Below, one piece after another: positions 43,521 through 43,941 of a DNA stretch of 43,941 nucleotides. This DNA is from Podochytrium sp. JEL0797 (lineage: Eukaryota > Chytridiomycota > Chytridiomycetes > Chytridiales > Chytriomycetaceae). Positions within the stretch are counted from its first letter, which is position 1. Every line of letters starts with the position of its first letter. Position numbers and translations under genes: made by a program. The stretch is taken from positions 1 to 43,941 of the forward strand of contig JADGJG010000105.1 of the NCBI GenBank assembly GCA_027596195.1, in the 5' to 3' direction. The notes beneath the pieces were generated by a model, which saw only the letters and a program-made list of their open reading frames with translations, was not told the DNA's origin and searched no databases.

Positions 43521-43539
43521 GCTCGTGGTACCCACGAGC
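43521..43539 (+). other. 3' terminal hairpin of element B
   Basis: Stem GCTCGTGG / CCACGAGC, loop TAC, identical to 37829-37847 and again 16 nt before the element boundary. Confidence 0.85.
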
Positions 43540-43555
43540 CAGAATTTGAAATCTG

Positions 43556-43941
43556 TCCGGTTACGACTAGTAACTGTTGTAGGACGGAAAAATGTCGGGT
43601 GCGAGTCGAAAATATTGTGCATTTTATTCGGAATCTGATTGGACTGCCATCCTCCAAAATCGTGTCCGCGCCACACACAAGCCTGCTTGAGAATCGCATC
43701 AGTGCATCCGCAAGAGGTTCATCGCGAAAGGTCAGTCACCGAAGGAGGGGTCGTGGGAACGAAAGGGAGAGGTAGGAGAGGCCAGGGAAGGATGTTGTGG
43801 GTGATTCCTCATCATGTCATCAGGTGTTTGATGGCCGATATCTGCTGAACAAATAAAGCGAATCATAATCGGATGCGGGGTGTGCTTGGATAGATGGTTG
43901 GCCAACATGTGTGTCAAAGGACAGGACTGTGCTGTTAAGGG
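43556..43941 (+). mobile_element. 5' end of a third element (C), cut by the window end
   Basis: The 386-bp 5' terminal segment, identical to 37864-38249. The window stops at the base where copies A and B diverge (after GTGCTGTTAAGGG), so it is not known whether C is a full or an internally deleted element. Confidence 0.8.

Larger units (their letters stand above)
37864..43555 (+). mobile_element. Internally deleted Helitron B (5.69 kb), tandem to A
   Basis: It starts at TCCGGTTACG immediately after the 3' end of element A and ends with the same hairpin and ATCTG at 43555. The 386-bp 5' segment is joined at 38250 to sequence matching about 32566 of element A, so everything corresponding to 25110-32565 is absent, including the nuclease. 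It keeps the helicase-protease coding region and the second gene. The nuclease-less structure suggests it depends on a full-length element. Confidence 0.85.
40642..43941 (+). repeat. 3.3-kb near-identical direct repeat, unit 2
   Basis: Second unit of the pair with 34950-38249. The repeat ends exactly with the window. Confidence 0.9.

Noticed and set aside
1..43941. tRNA, rRNA or other structured RNA genes
   Set aside because: None was recognised by eye on either strand. A covariance-model scan would be needed to exclude them.

Overview
The window looks like nuclear DNA of a fungus, most likely an early-diverging, chytrid-like one, although the exact taxon cannot be read from it. The evidence is short spliceosomal introns of about 42-77 nt with GT(A/G)AGT-like donors, a fungal MUB1/samB-type ARM+MYND protein, the TFIIH subunit TFB1, secreted GH5 glycosidases carrying CBM1-like cysteine-rich modules, an F-box-like protein, and large intron-containing Helitrons with a DUF6570-like region. 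There is no bacterial operon structure. The first 50 bases are pure C and are probably a technical artefact.

Layout of the cellular part (1-24.7 kb). A two-exon MUB1/samB-like gene (613-2971, minus) is followed by decayed coding debris, including a fragment of the RNA polymerase II largest subunit (4862-5032). Next is an intact five-exon GH5 gene (5117-7561, minus) with four CBM1-like modules, each on its own symmetric phase-1 exon. A TPR remnant (7682-7980) and a broken GH5 paralogue (8150-9756) follow. A 2.13-kb element with long terminal inverted repeats (9998-12126) separates these from a class V aminotransferase locus. That locus has two intact copies (12957-14996 and 15657-17832) and at least three fragments, one of them inverted. 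The last ~190 bp of both aminotransferase genes belong to a dispersed repeat that also occurs away from them. Then come an F-box-like gene, two or three small unrecognised genes, and TFB1 (21500-23683, minus) with one apparent frameshift.

The right-hand 19 kb (24.7 kb to the end) is a head-to-tail array of Helitron-type rolling-circle elements. Element A (24724-37863, 13.1 kb) is full length. It encodes a ~3,160-residue protein in about 14 exons: an N-terminal tryptophan-repeat/SAP-like part, a ladder of short acidic exons, 19-residue basic repeats, a DUF6570-like region, an HUH nuclease (H-M-H plus Y-F-T-K-Y), a Pif1-type helicase and, spliced in frame to the helicase, a ubiquitin-specific-protease-like domain. 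A second gene on the element encodes a P/T/S-rich protein with an acidic tail, a candidate single-strand-binding partner. The element ends with an 8-bp-stem hairpin 16 nt before its 3' boundary, and the next element starts at the following base.

Element B (37864-43555, 5.69 kb) lacks the nuclease half. Its 5' terminal 386 bp are joined directly to the helicase coding region, in frame with an ATG inside the terminal segment. The first 386 bp of element C close the window. A and B differ by roughly 20% in the first part of the helicase but are about 99.5% identical from 34950/40642 onward, so B is a mosaic. The helicase-protease fusion and the tandem arrangement are the most interesting observations here.
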